Source of the DNA: Gymnothorax reevesii
Taxonomy: Eukaryota > Chordata > Actinopteri > Anguilliformes > Muraenidae
NCBI GenBank assembly: GCA_029721435.1
Contig: CM056573.1
Location: 124,025,447 to 124,089,446, forward strand
Direction of reading: 5' to 3'
Length of the DNA: 64,000 nucleotides
Below are positions 11,349-26,200 of this stretch, in pieces. The translations under genes were made by a program, and so were the position numbers. How positions within the stretch are numbered: the stretch's first letter is position 1; every line of letters begins with the position of its first letter. Below the pieces are notes generated by a model. It was given only the letters and a program-made list of their open reading frames with translations, was not told where the DNA came from and made no database searches.

Positions 11349-12528
11349 CTGCAAGAATGCATTTGAAACTCAGGGTTATGTTCTCAAAGACTAGTGGACT
11401 GCAAAGCACGATTTCCGAGTTTGCCGGACAAATGAACCCAGTAAAATGCAGAACCCTTCTAAAACAAGAAGACAAACCATCTATCTATCTATCTAAGGAG
11501 AAAAAAAAAAGAACCAGTTTACATAAAGCAATTGTTGAGTGAACTCATGCAAAATAAACTATTTTGTTATTATTATTAATAATAATAACAACATATTACA
11601 TATAACATATAATATTATTGTGAAATATCTCCTCTCATCACAGGAAAAAACACTCGTATATCTCTCCAAAAAAATCAAGTCCTGACCACCCCATATTTAA
11701 AAAAATGCATAAATAAAATAAAGTCAAATCAGATGACATTTATGCACTGCATCTCCAAGTTTTCCACCAAAGGCCCTACTTTCCCAATTAGCATCATGAA
11801 CTCTGTGCAAAAAAAAAAAAAAAACCATTACCAATTACTGGCCCCCTATGCTTATGCTTTTCATGACAATAGGAGGCCAATTTAGCGGTGTGTTTACCGC
11901 ATCAACAAAACCACTTCTGCACACAATCTTTAGCATCAGGCTAGACCTGCCAGCCATTTCAGGGATGGAACAAAAGGAGCAGAAAGCGTAAGTCGCTGCA
12001 TCTCAGTGATGGTTTACCTGACTAAAAGCTGACTGGTTACACAATGCTAAACATTTGCTGGATTTTCAGGGTTACACAACGGACAGTTAGACTAATGCAA
12101 TAATGACACATCCCATCCATCAATGTTGGAAGAAGCCAGCTAAATGGCACAAATTATTGGGTTGAATTATGTACGGGTTAAAACTAAGTGTTAGGATTGC
12201 GTGCAATTTGAAAAGGCAGGAGGGCAGCATGGGAAATTTTCCGTGGGAAATTTACCCCCGAAAAGGAAAAAAAGGGAGCGGTCGTCTCAAGATTTGGGAG
12301 GGAAAACTTAAGCACTTAACCTCAGCTGTAACAGAGAAATGATGGTGAAGTCCCACACGGCCTTAATATGAAGATGTCTTTATCAGTAAATCACGAGTTC
12401 AACAGTGAACATCATCTTAATTAGCCATGACATCACAGTCTGAATGTGAAACACTGATGGACCAGCTGCTAAATGAGTGCACCATTTAAATAATGATGTG
12501 GATCTGGCCTACACAGACCCGAATCTCG

Positions 12529-12630
12529 CGCACACACACGCGCGCACACACACGCACACACAAGCACACACACACAAGCGCGCACACACACACACACACA
12601 CACGCACACACACACACACGCACACACACA
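12529..12630. repeat. CA/GT microsatellite beside sdc1 exon 2
   Basis: An imperfect (CA)n tract with CG interruptions ends only 24 bp from the exon 2 splice donor. On the transcribed minus strand this is a GU-rich stretch just downstream of the 5' splice site, a position where such repeats can influence splicing. Confidence 0.95.
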
Positions 12631-12653
12631 GCCGTTCAGAAGCGCAGACTCAC

Positions 12654-12747
12654 CGTCATCTCCTGATCCAGAGATTTCCATGTCATCCGAAGACCCATCT
12701 GAGTCGTCTGGATATGCAGCGCTGGCATCAAAGCGGGAGTCAAAGCT
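12654..12747 (-). CDS. sdc1: sdc1 exon 2: N-terminal glycosaminoglycan attachment region
   Basis: This 94-bp exon encodes SFDSRFDASAAYPDDSDG followed by SSDDMEISGSGDDG. The acidic run ending in SGSGDD is the classic heparan sulfate attachment site of syndecan N-termini (human syndecan-1 has DGSGDDSDNFSGSG here). The acceptor is read as AAG|AGC, exon start 12747, because it is phase 0 and matches the phase 0 donor of exon 1; an AG two bases further in would break the frame. The donor is G|GTGAGT, exon end 12654. It leaves in phase 1 and completes a Gly codon with exon 3. Confidence 0.95.
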
Positions 12748-14894
12748 CTTCGAAAGAAGGAAACATTATTAACATTACTAAAGACCTCCATTAACTGGTA
12801 TGAAAAAAAAAAATAAGAAAGGTACCGCACAGTGTCCTTCAGAAACACGGCTCACTCACTCCACACAGCCTCACGTCCCTGATGAATAAACGATGATTCA
12901 GAGGAAATAGTCACAGCCTCTTATCAAGTCACAGATTAGCTAAGAAATCTGAGAAGGACACAAAGCTAACTTAATTTAGGCTACGCTTTCCTTTGGTACT
13001 GGCTCAGATACACAAGGTTTAAAGAAAATGTCTTTAGAAAAATTCATATACTAAACTAATGAGAGCAGGCAAATAAACCAACTTTCAGCATAACCTGGGT
13101 TTTCACTGATAAATTTTTAATGTTCTATTCCCAATGACCGAAGAGAGGTCTGTGGCATTAGAGGCCAGGTGTGCAGAGACCACTCAGGGAACCAGCCTCG
13201 CTGTGACCAAACACGGTTCCCGTACTCCTGGGTGAGGTCATCTAACCCTGCAGGAATGTTCACCTGCAAAACCAACACTTTAAAGAGGCATAAAATACCC
13301 ACAGGCAAAAATAATAATGACTGAAGCAGGGCGCAATTCAAAAGCCTCAGGTAAATGCGAGACCATGTATGCGTGCCAAGTACAGAGGGTCGAAAGGAAC
13401 CCAGGGCCTGTTCTCGTAAAGCAAGACCCTTCGCCCTCTTGCCTCTTGCACTGCACGCACCTTCCCCGCAGACTGGTCAGAGGGGAGAAAAAAAAAAAAA
13501 AGACTCAGTTGGGTTTGTGAGAATTTCCCCACAATGTGAACGTTACCAAACATTCCGCCTTAAGTCACTTTCAGAGAAGAAGTTTTCAGTGTTTCTTTCA
13601 TTTATGGCCACGCTGTGTTGTTTTAATGGCTCCCCGCTGAATGAGTGAGACAGTGGACGCACTGGGGTCTCCTAACAGACTAAACAGCAGAGCGTCGCTC
13701 CCGATACTAGTCCAGCAGGGGCCGTTAACTTTAACTTGGCTGGACTTTTTTTTTGCGATTAAAAAAAAGACTGGTTTGAATCAATCAACTGGCCAGCGAG
13801 GCGAGGCGAGGCGGGGCGGGAGACAGGGCTGCCCCCAAGGTAAAAACACACTTGAAAATTCGGTCTGACTGAAACACAGGTCAGCAAGCCAGGAGGTATC
13901 ATAGGTCAGAGCACCGGGGTGCAGTCTTGCGTCGACTGCCTCATCACCCCGACCCCGAACGCCACTCTCACAAGAAAACTTCACGTCAGGGTGAAGCACT
14001 CTGAGATGCTGATGCCTGCTGCTGGGGCTTTTGATGGTCTCAACCAGCAAAAAATAAAAAAATACATAAATAAACACAGAACTTTTGAGACGAGTCTCTC
14101 AGGTGCTGTGCTGACAAATACAAAAACACCACTCCCAAAACCACAGCGATATCGGCTTTCGCTCTGCTTCAATGCAGCGGCAAATCTAAAAGCAAAGAGC
14201 CCGGGGGATTGGGTTACAAGCCCATATAATCGCCACCCGGACCCCCCTCATGATCTCGGCCCTTTAATAACCAAACACAGCGTGGAGGGGAGGGTTGGGT
14301 CCCATACGAAGGATCCCTGCTCTGGGCCAGTTAATCGCAGCACAGCTGCTGTATGACCTCAGCAGTCACCTGACTGGGCGTTAGACCTGGTTAACTGACA
14401 AAATGGATCCAGCATGCCAGTAAAGGTTGTTAGTATGTTAGAACCGTGTCACATTTCTGAGCAGAAGAGGAGCTTAACTGGGGAAATTCCCATCAAACCA
14501 GCCTGTGCTCTCAATTGAAACAGAGCAGGGACACGAGGCCAAGGGCCCCATTTTTCTCTTGCTGACCCCTGAAGGAAACCAATGAAGCAGTGCTATCAGG
14601 CACGGAGGAGGGAATCCAGCTCCAGGCTGTTAAGATCCACCCCAGGATTTCTGTTCTGATAGCCTGGATTTGGTCATTGACGCATTTTTACTTTCCCCCA
14701 AAGGGAAATACCCGAGCAAGGAATTAACCCTTTAACCCCACTATTAACTGAGGTTACGCCCCATTTTCCATTGACACGCCCTGTTACCGCTATTGTCGTG
14801 CATGCAAAGGCCTGTGTATCACCTGTGATGTGGTGAAGCCTTTCGGAGTCTCTGACTGAACAAGCAGGAGCCACCACAGGATCTGGGTCATGTA

Positions 14895-14895
<1 letters not shown>

Positions 14896-14966
<71 letters not shown>

Positions 14967-15170
14967 CACAGACACAACACATACATGATAACACACAAAT
15001 ATAAACACACAGGCACACACACTTTCATACTCGCACAAAGAGCACACATACATAAGAACACACAAATAGACACAGACGCACACACGCATGCACACGTGCA
15101 CACATATTCATACTCACACTCAAACCTTACTTGCATGAGAACGTGCACACACCCACCCACCCACAAAAGC
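14896..15170. repeat. Long CA microsatellite with degenerate flank
   Basis: An uninterrupted (CA)n run of about 34 units covers 14896-14963 and continues as interrupted CA-rich DNA to about 15170. The overlapping Cys/Val-rich open frames on the minus strand are products of the repeat and not genes. Confidence 0.97.
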
Positions 15171-18100
15171 ACACTCAAGCAAGCCATGCAATAGAATGGT
15201 TGGCCATGAGGTACATGTTAGCATGTCCAGCATTCCTGAAACCGCGATGTGAGAGCAGACCGTTTGCGTACTTAAACTTTCCTACCAAAGAATGCAAGAC
15301 TTCTCCCAGGGTATCAAAGATTGTGGGTTCAATTCCAAGCTGGGTCACAGCAATTTTTTTTTTTTTTTTTAAATTGGATAAGCTTTTCAGTATAATTAAG
15401 TTGCTTAATTTGCCGCTTTGTGGATTTAATTATGACTGCAAGACCCATTAGGCTTACAAACACAGGGATGCAGAATGAACAACATGAAGCAGAGCCTCTA
15501 ACATGACTTTAACTGGAACAAACTCACAGCCTACAGTGATCATACAACAACATGCACGAGAATAGTAGGGAGGTATGTACTGTAATAAGCACAATAATTA
15601 AAAAAATAATTTACGCAGAGGACTGATATAGCCAGTTTTTGCCCTGTTTTAATTGCACTGGTTGAAGGCTGCCAAATGTGAAGCGATTCATGAGCCTCAG
15701 TGCTAACAGATTATATGTGAATATGATGACCACACTTCCATAACAGAGCGGTAATGATGTTGTTCTTGGCACAATGTTTACTTTAATCTCATTAGATCTC
15801 ACACAGCGCAGTGTGAACGCATCAGTCTTTATCCCTCAAACAAGGTCTTTCCCAGACCACAATGTGTCAATATTTATGACTTCGTCTCTGTTATGCAGAT
15901 TACACAGAAGGAGGGGGGGGGGGGTGAGAATGACGCTCTGAGTGAGTCAGGGGATAAATCACAAAGTGGGATTACTCACTTGGCCAAATAAGTTCACTAA
16001 GTAAAAGGCAGAGCAGCCTACTTTAAACTTAAGTCCACTTCTATTTTTTTAAAGGTTCTGTGTTTCAGGAGAACCCATTCACCGCTGTGAGTAATCATGC
16101 TTTAAAAGGTGTTTGAGCACATCCTCTGGACTTCTGAGGTTTTTCTTTATTTTTTGCTCTGCGCTTCCCAAAACACTGTCTAGCTGTGGTGAGACCATAT
16201 GGTGGTCATGCAAGGTATTGAGATGACTTTTGACATCGTTTGACGTTCTGATTTAACGGTTTGGGCTTGGTGTGATTTTGGTCTTCCCTATGAATACCCT
16301 GTCGTCCGATTTGATGCATTTTAGTGTCCTTGATTAACGCCAATGACGTAAAAAACACTTGAGATTCAGGTTAATTTCTTACATTTCACATGTACTCTGG
16401 TCAAAATCCAGTGTTCCTAAACATTTTTTGTTGAGTATATGATACTTACAGTCCGTGTCACCTACCAAGGCTGCCCTGCTCCTTGAAATCTATGGTCGAG
16501 TCCATTTTCATTCCAACTCTGATTCGGCACACAAAACCCCACCATCTACAATTAAAAAAAGTCTAGACGCTCCCTAGATGTTGAATGAGGGGTCCTCATT
16601 AGAGCGAAGAGCCGGGACAGGTCACAGGACCAACGACAGGGTCATTAACCACAACCTTATAAGACACAGCCATGAACACTGGAGCCCCTCCGACTCCAGG
16701 AACCTGTTTAGTCTCGGACAGAGGGCATGATGTCACCTTAGAGACAGTCACTGTCTCCACACCTCAGCGAGGATCACCTGACACGGTCATACAGTGTGGC
16801 AGGTAAAAGGGTTCACATTTATAAATCACAGGCTGTGATGTGCGAGTGACATGATAATACACCCTCACTGTATTCTCCTGCCAGCACAGAGCGTACAGCC
16901 TTTCGCCATTAAACTCTTCCACAACCCCATGCAATTTTCCCATGTCTGAGATCAGTTGTGTGTGTGAAAGTGTGCTCAAGTCTGAGTATGAGCGAGTGCG
17001 AGTTCAGGAAATTTAGCACAGTCATGATAACGGGACGGGACAGTCCGTTCCTCCACTGACTGAAGAACTTCTGAGATTCTCACAACACTGCTGCTGTGCA
17101 ACACTGACACAACATTGCAGTAACGTAGTGACAACGTATTGCCTGCTGGTGAAAGGGCTGAGATCAGTCAAGTTCTGTGAAAACGTGGTAAGCTCACCAG
17201 CTCCGCGTTGACGCTAGCCCTCGACTGTTAACGGAAGGAGGACGAGGGAGCGCCAGTGGAGGCCGGAGTCGAGGGGAGGGGAAGTTCTCACCGGGGAATG
17301 CGGGGAACGCACACACAGCCTCGAGTCACAGATTCTGCTGCACAGAATACCTCAGCGAGTGCGTCTCTGCGCCGCGCCAGCGAGTACACACACATCCCTA
17401 CAAGGCCTGTCAGCATTTATACTCCCTATCCCTCTCTCTCACAGCATCAGCACTCCCTCTCCCTGCTCCTGAGCACTCCCCTTCCCTCTCCCTCTCCCTC
17501 CTGACCCAGGGAACAGGATCTCTGCCAAACTGCACAGCACAGACAGGCGGAAAACCTGAAACATCATCTCACGGTTTCAACCCAGGGCCCACGCTTAACA
17601 TATCAAACACACAGGCCTTTGTGTCCATAGCAATAATGCTAATGCTAATAATAATGCTAATAACAGTCTCAATTAATAACGGGACAAATCCATAGTTATT
17701 TGATGTGACATTTGGAAACAAAATAAACGACTCAGAAAAATTTGTTTTCTGATATGATAAAAACAATTATTTCATATTCTCATTAAAATCCTTCAGGATG
17801 AGTGGAAAAGCAAATTAAATAAATAAATACATTACAAAAAAGTTTTTTTATAATTGAGTCAGAAAAAATAACATCCTGCATTATGATATTGACACTTGAA
17901 AGACAGGCAGTTTATGGACATGATCATTTCCTGAGACTTCTGCACACTTGTATGTATAATGCAGACAATTTGATAATGTCCAAGGCCTGGTTGAACATAA
18001 AAATGGCAATTTTCCAAATATTTATAATTTCATTTTTTTATTTCTTAGAGAAGAGTAAAACATTTATTTGGGGAGTGAGAGGCTCCACATTTTTATACTC

Positions 18101-19569
18101 CAGATGACATTGCTAAGAGATAGCCTGAGAGCAGTTGTAGCAGTAGCTGAGATAGGCTAGTAGTAGTATCACTGTAGAGGGGGTCACATGTAGCCAGGTC
18201 TCAATGGTAGTGAACTGGGACTCATAGGGCTGTTGGTTTAGCCTCAGAGTTGCCACAAGTCAATCAGTCCAACTAAAGGGCCTGGAGGCTAACTGCACCA
18301 AAATGCACTAGTTGGGCGAATCAACAAAGTCCATTTAGATGGAAGCGACATCTAAAAATGACGAATAGTTGAAGCAGCAACAATCGACCCAATATACCAA
18401 CATCTAAGTGGCAAAATTAAATCCATAAAAAATGGACCCACCCAATCTATAATGCATAAAAACAAAGGAAGACAAAATTAAAGGAAAATACCTGTCCTGA
18501 TCATTCAGAGCACAGTGGAGGGAAGTCGTTCACCACATTCCTTGACTCTTATTTATCTGAATTTCAGCAGCAGACTGACAGCCCCCCACCCCTGGTGAGA
18601 ATGGGGAAAACCCATCCCGAGCAGCAGCTGCAGGCCATCTCTCACACGCTACCATCAGCAGGAACCAATGCATAAAACAACCCTGCGTGAAGGGGGAACA
18701 TAAATCCACACGCGCACACCTGGGCCTCAGTGTCTCATGGGAGATGGAGTTCCTAACACTGCAAAGATGAGATAGAGGTTAAAGGATGGGCTGAATGTCC
18801 CAAACAGATCGTCCTGCTCTCATTTATGCTGAGAACACCTGGGTGTGTGTCAAAGAGCAGTATCAGTGAGTCAGCCCCAGAACCCACCCAAATCTGGAGG
18901 AAAAACAGCTGAGGTGGGTTTCACGCAGTGAACTCATGATATATACACTTGAAAAATGGTAAATCTTTATCCTCAAATTTCCAAGCTATCAAGTTAAAAT
19001 ATTATCCCACTCCGTTCAGTGATTGAGTGGTACTAAACGCAAATGGCATGAGTCTTGCTTTCGACAGGTCAGCTGGAGGTAATACCACGTAGACGCCATA
19101 ACTCTCCCTAACTTATTGCTCTCCCGGGCCAAATACCCACCATTCAAGATAGGACAGCTGCCAACGTTTTCGCATGAATATAAGCCAACTGTGATAACCT
19201 GATAAACCAGGGATGACGTGATTTCTGGCATGGTAAAAGCTAACGTTAGGCAAGCACACTCACTCACACAAACACCCAATCTCTCGCTCTCTCCCGAACC
19301 GAATATTTATTCAGGAGCAGGTGGGCTGGGTGTGAGTGTGATGTAAGGCACACCTGTGTGTCTCAGGTGTGCTGTACATCAGCTCCCGCCCTCACTCAGG
19401 TGAGAGCAGAACACCACCCGAGCACATTGTGTGATTTATTCAATAGCTGCCTGTGGGCCCTTTCCACAGGTGTAGCCTGTCTCAGTGATTCACACAGCTG
19501 AGGGAACCCATCACCTGCGCCTGTAGGACTGAGCAGCCAGTAACTGGGCGCAGTCCCTACCCTTCCTGC

Positions 19570-20290
19570 TGTCTAAAGCTGCTTTCACACCGGACGCAAA
19601 ACAAACTTTTAGCACGACAGATTACATTCGAAGTCAATGCACAGACGCGAATTCGCGTGCTAGCAAATTGTGCAAATTGTGTTAGCCTGTGGTGCTAAAT
19701 GGACAGTGGGTAGATATTTTATGGATAAATCATGAGGACGTTACATCAGTGCGCCCAACATGCTTCCTGGACGAGTCGGACTCAGTAGCTGTACCGCGCA
19801 GGCTCGGGCTTCCATCAGTACAACATGGCTGTGCCTGAAAACTGCACTTTTGGAGTTCAGAGAGGCTTTAGAGGAAATTTGTCAGGTGACTTGCAGAGAC
19901 TCGGTCCACAGTTTTCCTACAGTCTGAGTTAAAGACAATATAGACCAAAGCCAATCCGCAACACGCAAGCAATGAGTCTCTAATAAGCGAGCCAGAGCTG
20001 TACGGTGTTCCTGTGTAACTGGAATAATAATTTAACCCCACCTCCAACAATTACCCCGCCCCGCCCGAAGGGGGAGGGCAAGGGGTATTGTTTTTAGTTT
20101 AGTTTGTTTCTTTGTTTGTTAACACTTTAGCAGCGTAACTAATGGCCAGATTCACCCCAAATTGGGCTTAGGGATTGCCACTGACCCAGAATAGATTTAG
20201 GAAAAGTAGGTCAAAGTATGTGCAAGGGGCTGGGTTTGTGGTGCCTGGCACCACTTGTTGCTCCAATTTGGGAAAAAACAAACTGGGCCC
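19570..20290. repeat. Dispersed MITE-like repeats
   Basis: A block starting gctttcacaccggacgca (near 19571) resembles the ends of fish DNA-transposon families. At 20052-20087 a GC-rich hairpin (taccccgccc ... gggcaagggg) starts a second repeat-like unit. A related hairpin ends the block near 37.96-37.99 kb, which suggests a shared family. Exact boundaries and target duplications could not be fixed. Confidence 0.4.
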
Positions 20291-23200
20291 GGTTGTTCAA
20301 AGCTTTGTTAACTTTAACTGGTGATTAAGTTTAATCCACAGTATCTATATCTCTGAATGAAAGCACAGATGTTTATATGTTTGATGTGTTTTGTAGGTAT
20401 CCCCTAGATTATTTTAAGCAGTGAAGAGCATTCGCGAGAATCTTATTTAGAGAGTGGTCATGTCAGGTGTTAAGCGCTAACCAGCCGTTAATTTAATGGA
20501 GCTTTGAACAACCAGACCCAGGTCAGAAATGGCAATAGACCCCCGCCAAAGACCAGCTGGACACATGCGCACAAGAAGAACACACTGCCAAAATCAATAG
20601 TCTTCCAACCTACCCTTCAGGTGACAGGGGATTATAAAAGCTTTGCGTGCTCCTTGGAACAAAAACATGTTAGATTACTGAGTGCTAAACAATTCTGTCT
20701 TGTTTCTGCCAAAAAATAGCTGTCGGCAGCAAAGCAACAAAACCACCTAGGACTGTCTTTAACTCCTGACTGACCAATGGGGATTTGTGAGATAGACATG
20801 TGGCCGCAGGGGTACAGTCGGCACAGAGTACATGGGATAAATGAGCGTTGGTCTACAAAGAGCTGCTATGAGCGCTCTCCGAGAGATATGAACACTGCTG
20901 ATGACCAGGGATGGACTGGCTATCTGCTGCACTCTGACAAAGAACACAGAGCTACAGTCTTCCCCTGTACACATCCCATTCTCATTCTCCAAACCCCCCC
21001 ACACACACACATACACACACACCTGGCAAGAACACCAGCTTTCAACAGGTGCATCTGGACTACGGGCTGTGTGCACTAGCCACCTCTTATATATAGACAC
21101 AAGAGCATCAGTACTGACCCAGTAGACTGTTACAGGTGTGACAGTATTGAATAGGGGGGGGGGGGGGGGGGAACTTCTTTAACTCTTTTTTTTTTTTAAA
21201 TTAGGAAGTCAGGAAAGTTTTTTTTTTTTTGCCCTCTCAACATTGCACTGCTTAAAATTTATAGCAGCGATTGTTACCTTCAGCATTATAATGTTCAGTT
21301 AAGACCATTATAATCACATATCTGTTTCAGACCTTAAAGGCTTAATAAAAACAGACTTCAGGGCAGAGGGGAGACGAACAGCGCATTTTCGGAGAGCAGA
21401 ATTAGCCCAGCTATGAGAGCAAAAATCCCTGCGCCATTTATCATCCCTCAGTCGGGTTCATTATACATGAGAAGATTTTTTAAACACCGCACAGGACTTC
21501 AGAAGTGTTTCTCGCCGAGCCTCTCGTATCTTTCCGGGAGCGAGCGCGGCGATCACGCCTACTTCAAAAGAGCTGCGCAATCAAGCACCACCGCACTCAA
21601 ACCGCTCGAATCACAGCTCCTCCAATAACATATGGAAATGAAATCGCACCATTAGGCTCCTCCAATCACTGCACCAAAGCCCTGGCACTCGTCCACTGAA
21701 TAAACCCTGTAAAATTCAACCCCAGAATCAATGCCTCTGATAGACCTGTTTTAATCTGAACTTGTCCAGGATTTTTTGGTTTTACCCATATAGGTACTCA
21801 ACCACAGATATATGAGATCTGAATGCTCTTAAGCAAACATTAAAATTCCAGTGTAAGGATAACAACTCCGAACTAAATGCAATACAGCTCACGAACACAA
21901 CTTAATTCTGTAATATAAAAACATAAAAGAATCTATTCTTCAAAGAGATGAGATGAAGCATGTAGAGAACAGGGAGACTGACAGCCGTGAGATCAAACAG
22001 CCTTCAGTGCATGCTGAGGTGAGATCCAGTCCGTCATGCCAACAGTACATACGAGTCTCTCCTCAGACCAGCCCAAATAAGCCAGACTACAGACACAACT
22101 GACAAGACAGAAAACTAGTCCAGCTTCACGTTCGTGTCCAATTTACCAGAACCTCTAGAACACCATATGGAGCCCAATAAAAAGACTAAATGGTGCATCA
22201 ATTGTAGTAAAACATGTACCATGATGAGAGTCATTAATTTTGGATGCTCTACGGTTTTGCGCGTACTAAAAAGGTCTCAGTAAGTTAGACTGTTTACTTC
22301 AAAAAACCAAAAACAGAGGAATGAAATGGAGGAGTGATTAGAAATGTATAAGACTTCGATTTCGGATGTAAATCAGAATTATACGCTCTCCCTTTCCAAG
22401 TCCTCAGGAGCAGTGCTGGAGGCCTTCAAGTGCTATGTGACCAATTTCTCCTCTTATTACAGATGGCTCAAACGACCCCAAACCTCTTTCTTCTCAACTT
22501 CACTTTGATTTGTGGGAACATGGGACATGATTGGGAGAATATGGGGATGTGGCATCACAGGACTGGTTTTCAGGCCACAAAGGATTCTCTGACCATTGTT
22601 ATAACTCCAAGAGAAAGAGACACTCCAGCCTGTGAACATGATTTTCACAACACGAGTCTACTGTCTGGTGAACTCAGTTTGCTCACAAGGACGGTCAACA
22701 TTAGTAATAGTAAAACACCTCAGTGAAGCTCATCGTCTCCGTAATGGTACATAGAGGTCTTCAAGTTTAAAGCAGGTTGGAACAGGCCAGCTTTGACATT
22801 GGGCAGATTATCAGAGGAGCGCTTCAGTGTTTGACACGCACTTCCTCCCACTAATGAAACACTTTGCCGTGTTTGGGAAAGGTGATGATTAACTGCCACC
22901 TTCACCTTAGCCCCTCCTCCGATGAGAAGGCACGACAGCTCACAGGATGCAGTGTCAGCTATGTGTGGCGCGTGTGTGCTAGGGATGGGTGTATACACTG
23001 CAACTGTAATCATGAATTCTGACGCAATAACGATCATCTTCACCAAGGGTGTATTGCCTTACATTTTATCATTTTCTTCAGTTAAACCAGATGCCATAGC
23101 AAGCATTCCCTATGGGAAAACCATCACTAGTTATATCCAGAGTGTAGATAAGAGAGCCAATCAGCAGGAAGGCCTTAGCAGCTTCAAGGTGACTGGCAAA

Positions 23201-26200
23201 AGACATCACATGAGGCTGAACAACCACACCTTTTTTTGATTGGCAGTGATTTCTTTCACATGGCCTCAGAAGTTCTGACACTGATCTATCACAAGACAGT
23301 TGCGTGTCGAGATGGGGCAATGTCATTAATGACTCAAAGCATTAGTTTCCCCTTCAGAGCAACAGTCACTCGTCTGTCCGTAAACGACTGGCCGGTTAGT
23401 CTACAGCATCCGGTGCGACGGAGCGAGGGCTAGACGTTTGTTTTGACTGGCAGACATTTCCAGGCTGAAACAGACTGCCAACCCCCCCCCCCCCCGATTC
23501 CCCGACCCCCACCATCTCTTTCCCTGAGGGCCTGAGCGAGAGAGGGCCAATGTCTGGGAAAATGGGGATTCATGCAGGGGTAAGGAAGGTTGTACAGGAG
23601 GGACCCAGTATTACAGATTTAGCTAAATAACTTCACCAATAAACCCCTAAAAACACTCCAAAGCCCAACATCTGGACCATGGACTGAGGGAAAAGAAACA
23701 GTTGTTTCGTCGGAGCGGTTAGCCTCTGAACTCCACTCAATCTCAATTAGCGGTGCACCTCCCACTGATTAACTCCACCGAGTACGAGTGAGGCTGGCAC
23801 AGCTTTCCCAGCCGGTAAAAACCATCCCCACAATGTTGCTGCCATTTTTGAGCAGTGATACCGCATTTTCAGCTACGTTGCTGCAATGTTTCGTATTAGC
23901 TGGAGCGTTGCAATGAGAAAATGCAAACCGTGAGAGTGTAACCCCACAGGAACATCCCCAGGGCTCTCTGAAGATTTGAACACTCTCTCTCTATCTCTCC
24001 CTCCCTCAGGGATAGAGACACAGTAAAATAAAGGGGGGGGGGGGGTTAGAAACAGTATTGATTTCAGTGCTGATGTACAAAAACTTCACAGGAACATATT
24101 CCCTGGCCACAAAGGATTTCAGGTGCCTGCACAAGACAGACAGTGGAAAAAAAAGGTTTTCAAACACTCTTACCCATTAACTAACCCAACATGCCACTGC
24201 ACCAACATATGCCATAGAACAGCTCAGAAATGTATGAAGAATCCACAATTATTGTCTCCTACCGCAAAGCACACAGACATACACAAAGGCCCAGATTTTT
24301 CCATTAGATCAAACCCGGGGAATTCAAAGGCCCTATACCTTCACTATATGTGCATGTTCTCGATCTTTCCTATAAGCTCCCGGAATGTCAGGGTGAGTCA
24401 CAGTTTCTGGCATATGATTTACCGCTGGCTCCAGTCATTAAGTGTTTGGAAGAGAAAAGTGCAGCCAGTTCCTTATACATCAGACAGGCAGGCATATGTG
24501 GCCTATAAAACCAACAGAACGCATGACCTCACTTCTGCTGGGCTCCAGACTGGAGTTCCGCACATGAAAATGGCAGGGTTTCAAAATTAGCACGCCGCCC
24601 GCTGCCCCGTCGTGCTCGACCAGTAACCTTATCATTACCTGCCATCGAAAGGGAAACCCAGGACGGGGAATACGAGCAGGGCGCACCTTAGCCGCCTGCA
24701 GAATTATAAAGAAATCAATGCAAATTGCTTCTTGCCCCAAACCCACAACTGCTCTAAGTAAATAGAATCAACTGGAAGTTTTTTCCCTCATTTTTTTTTA
24801 AATCAGCTGAGATGTTGTTTTAAATTGGCCAAGATATCACGTAGGTGCAGAGGAAGCCTGTTAAACCAGCAGGTACAACTGACAAGAGGCAGGGCTGCTC
24901 CTGAAACAGGAAATGACGGCAACTTCCTTGTCCCTCCTTCTCCGCCCCCCACCCACACCCTCAACCTCCAAATTTTTCAAGTAATGATAGAAGAGAAAAA
25001 TCCTCTAAAATTTTATTCATTCATGGTTAATTAACTCTTTCCCTCCCAAATTTTCATGAGACACATTTTCAAATTTAGCCGCTAAAAAGTGAGCAGAACG
25101 TGCATGGGGTAAATAAATAAATACATATTTGAACAACTAAAGTGGATTTCTAGCAGGAAAGGGTCAATTATTCTTTATCCAAAATGTGGCGCCAAATGTT
25201 ATGTAACTTTTTTATCTTTAATTTTTTCCCTCAAATTTCTCACAAAAAAACCATAGACTCAGTCATCATATCTTCCCTCGCACCCCGCTCCATCCCGAGG
25301 GTAAAATCATAAGATAGAAAATATAATACATTTAAAGTACTACATTAACTCATCTTCCGCACCCACTCCTCTCGTAGAGATTCAACATCTCCGACCAAAA
25401 AGAGGGGAGGTCAGACGTCTTTACCAGCGATGAAAGTGTACTGCTAGGGGCCAAACAGGAACAGCGCTCCTCTTCAGCCCTGCTGATGGTTGAGGGAGTT
25501 GGGTCAGGGCCCGTGTTTTTAGGGTTTATAGGGCAGTCCTGGGATCTTTCTCAGGGCTGAGAGACAACCAACCTCCACGAGAGTACATACTCTATTCTAG
25601 ACCGCTAAAGTTTCCCTTTCGAACAGCATGTGTCCAGACTGAAAAAAAAAATCCACTGCCACTAAAGATAAAGACAAGAATGCTAACCATTCCAGTGGTT
25701 CTTAAAACGACCACACAGATAAACACGCACATGCGCACAATGCGACTGTAAGATGATAAATGAGATCAAACTGGTTTTAAAATCTCATTATGAGGATGAA
25801 AATTAAGAAGCCAAAAAGGACACCACACCTCTGACACCACTAAGCTCTAGTTATACCAGCTAACTGAATATGCCAATGGCCGTCTGAAACTGACACTTAA
25901 TTTGAATCGCCTAACTGACGCGAAAGAATTCAAATCTATAGCACACTATATTCAGTGATTGCATTCTGACAATGTATATGCCACTAAATGGCTTTTCGGT
26001 CTGTTAAAGTTGCTTAATCGCCCTCTTGAAAAAGTGAAGCCTGTAAAGGCTATGAAAACGCATCAAATTAAAACGGAAGAAGCGTAAAGCCTACACTAAA
26101 ATGCACCTTAACCTTCAATACGACACGCTTTTCTTGTCAGAAACGCAGTCATCCTCAGGTATTCCGGCCACAACATAGCTATTGATGTTGAAAAGGACAA

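Noticed and set aside
10559..11542. Open frames of 327 and 264 codons on the plus strand
   Set aside because: They are antisense to sdc1 exon 3, whose repetitive Thr/Ala/Val codons leave other frames open. The minus-strand frame is the one with splice sites and family motifs.
14674..15187. Overlapping Cys/Val-rich minus-strand frames of about 100 codons
   Set aside because: They are translations of the CA/GT microsatellite.
15318..15372. tRNA-like B-box (gtgggttcaattcc) followed by a T run
   Set aside because: No A-box or cloverleaf can be drawn. It may be a decayed SINE fragment, but a single box is not enough.
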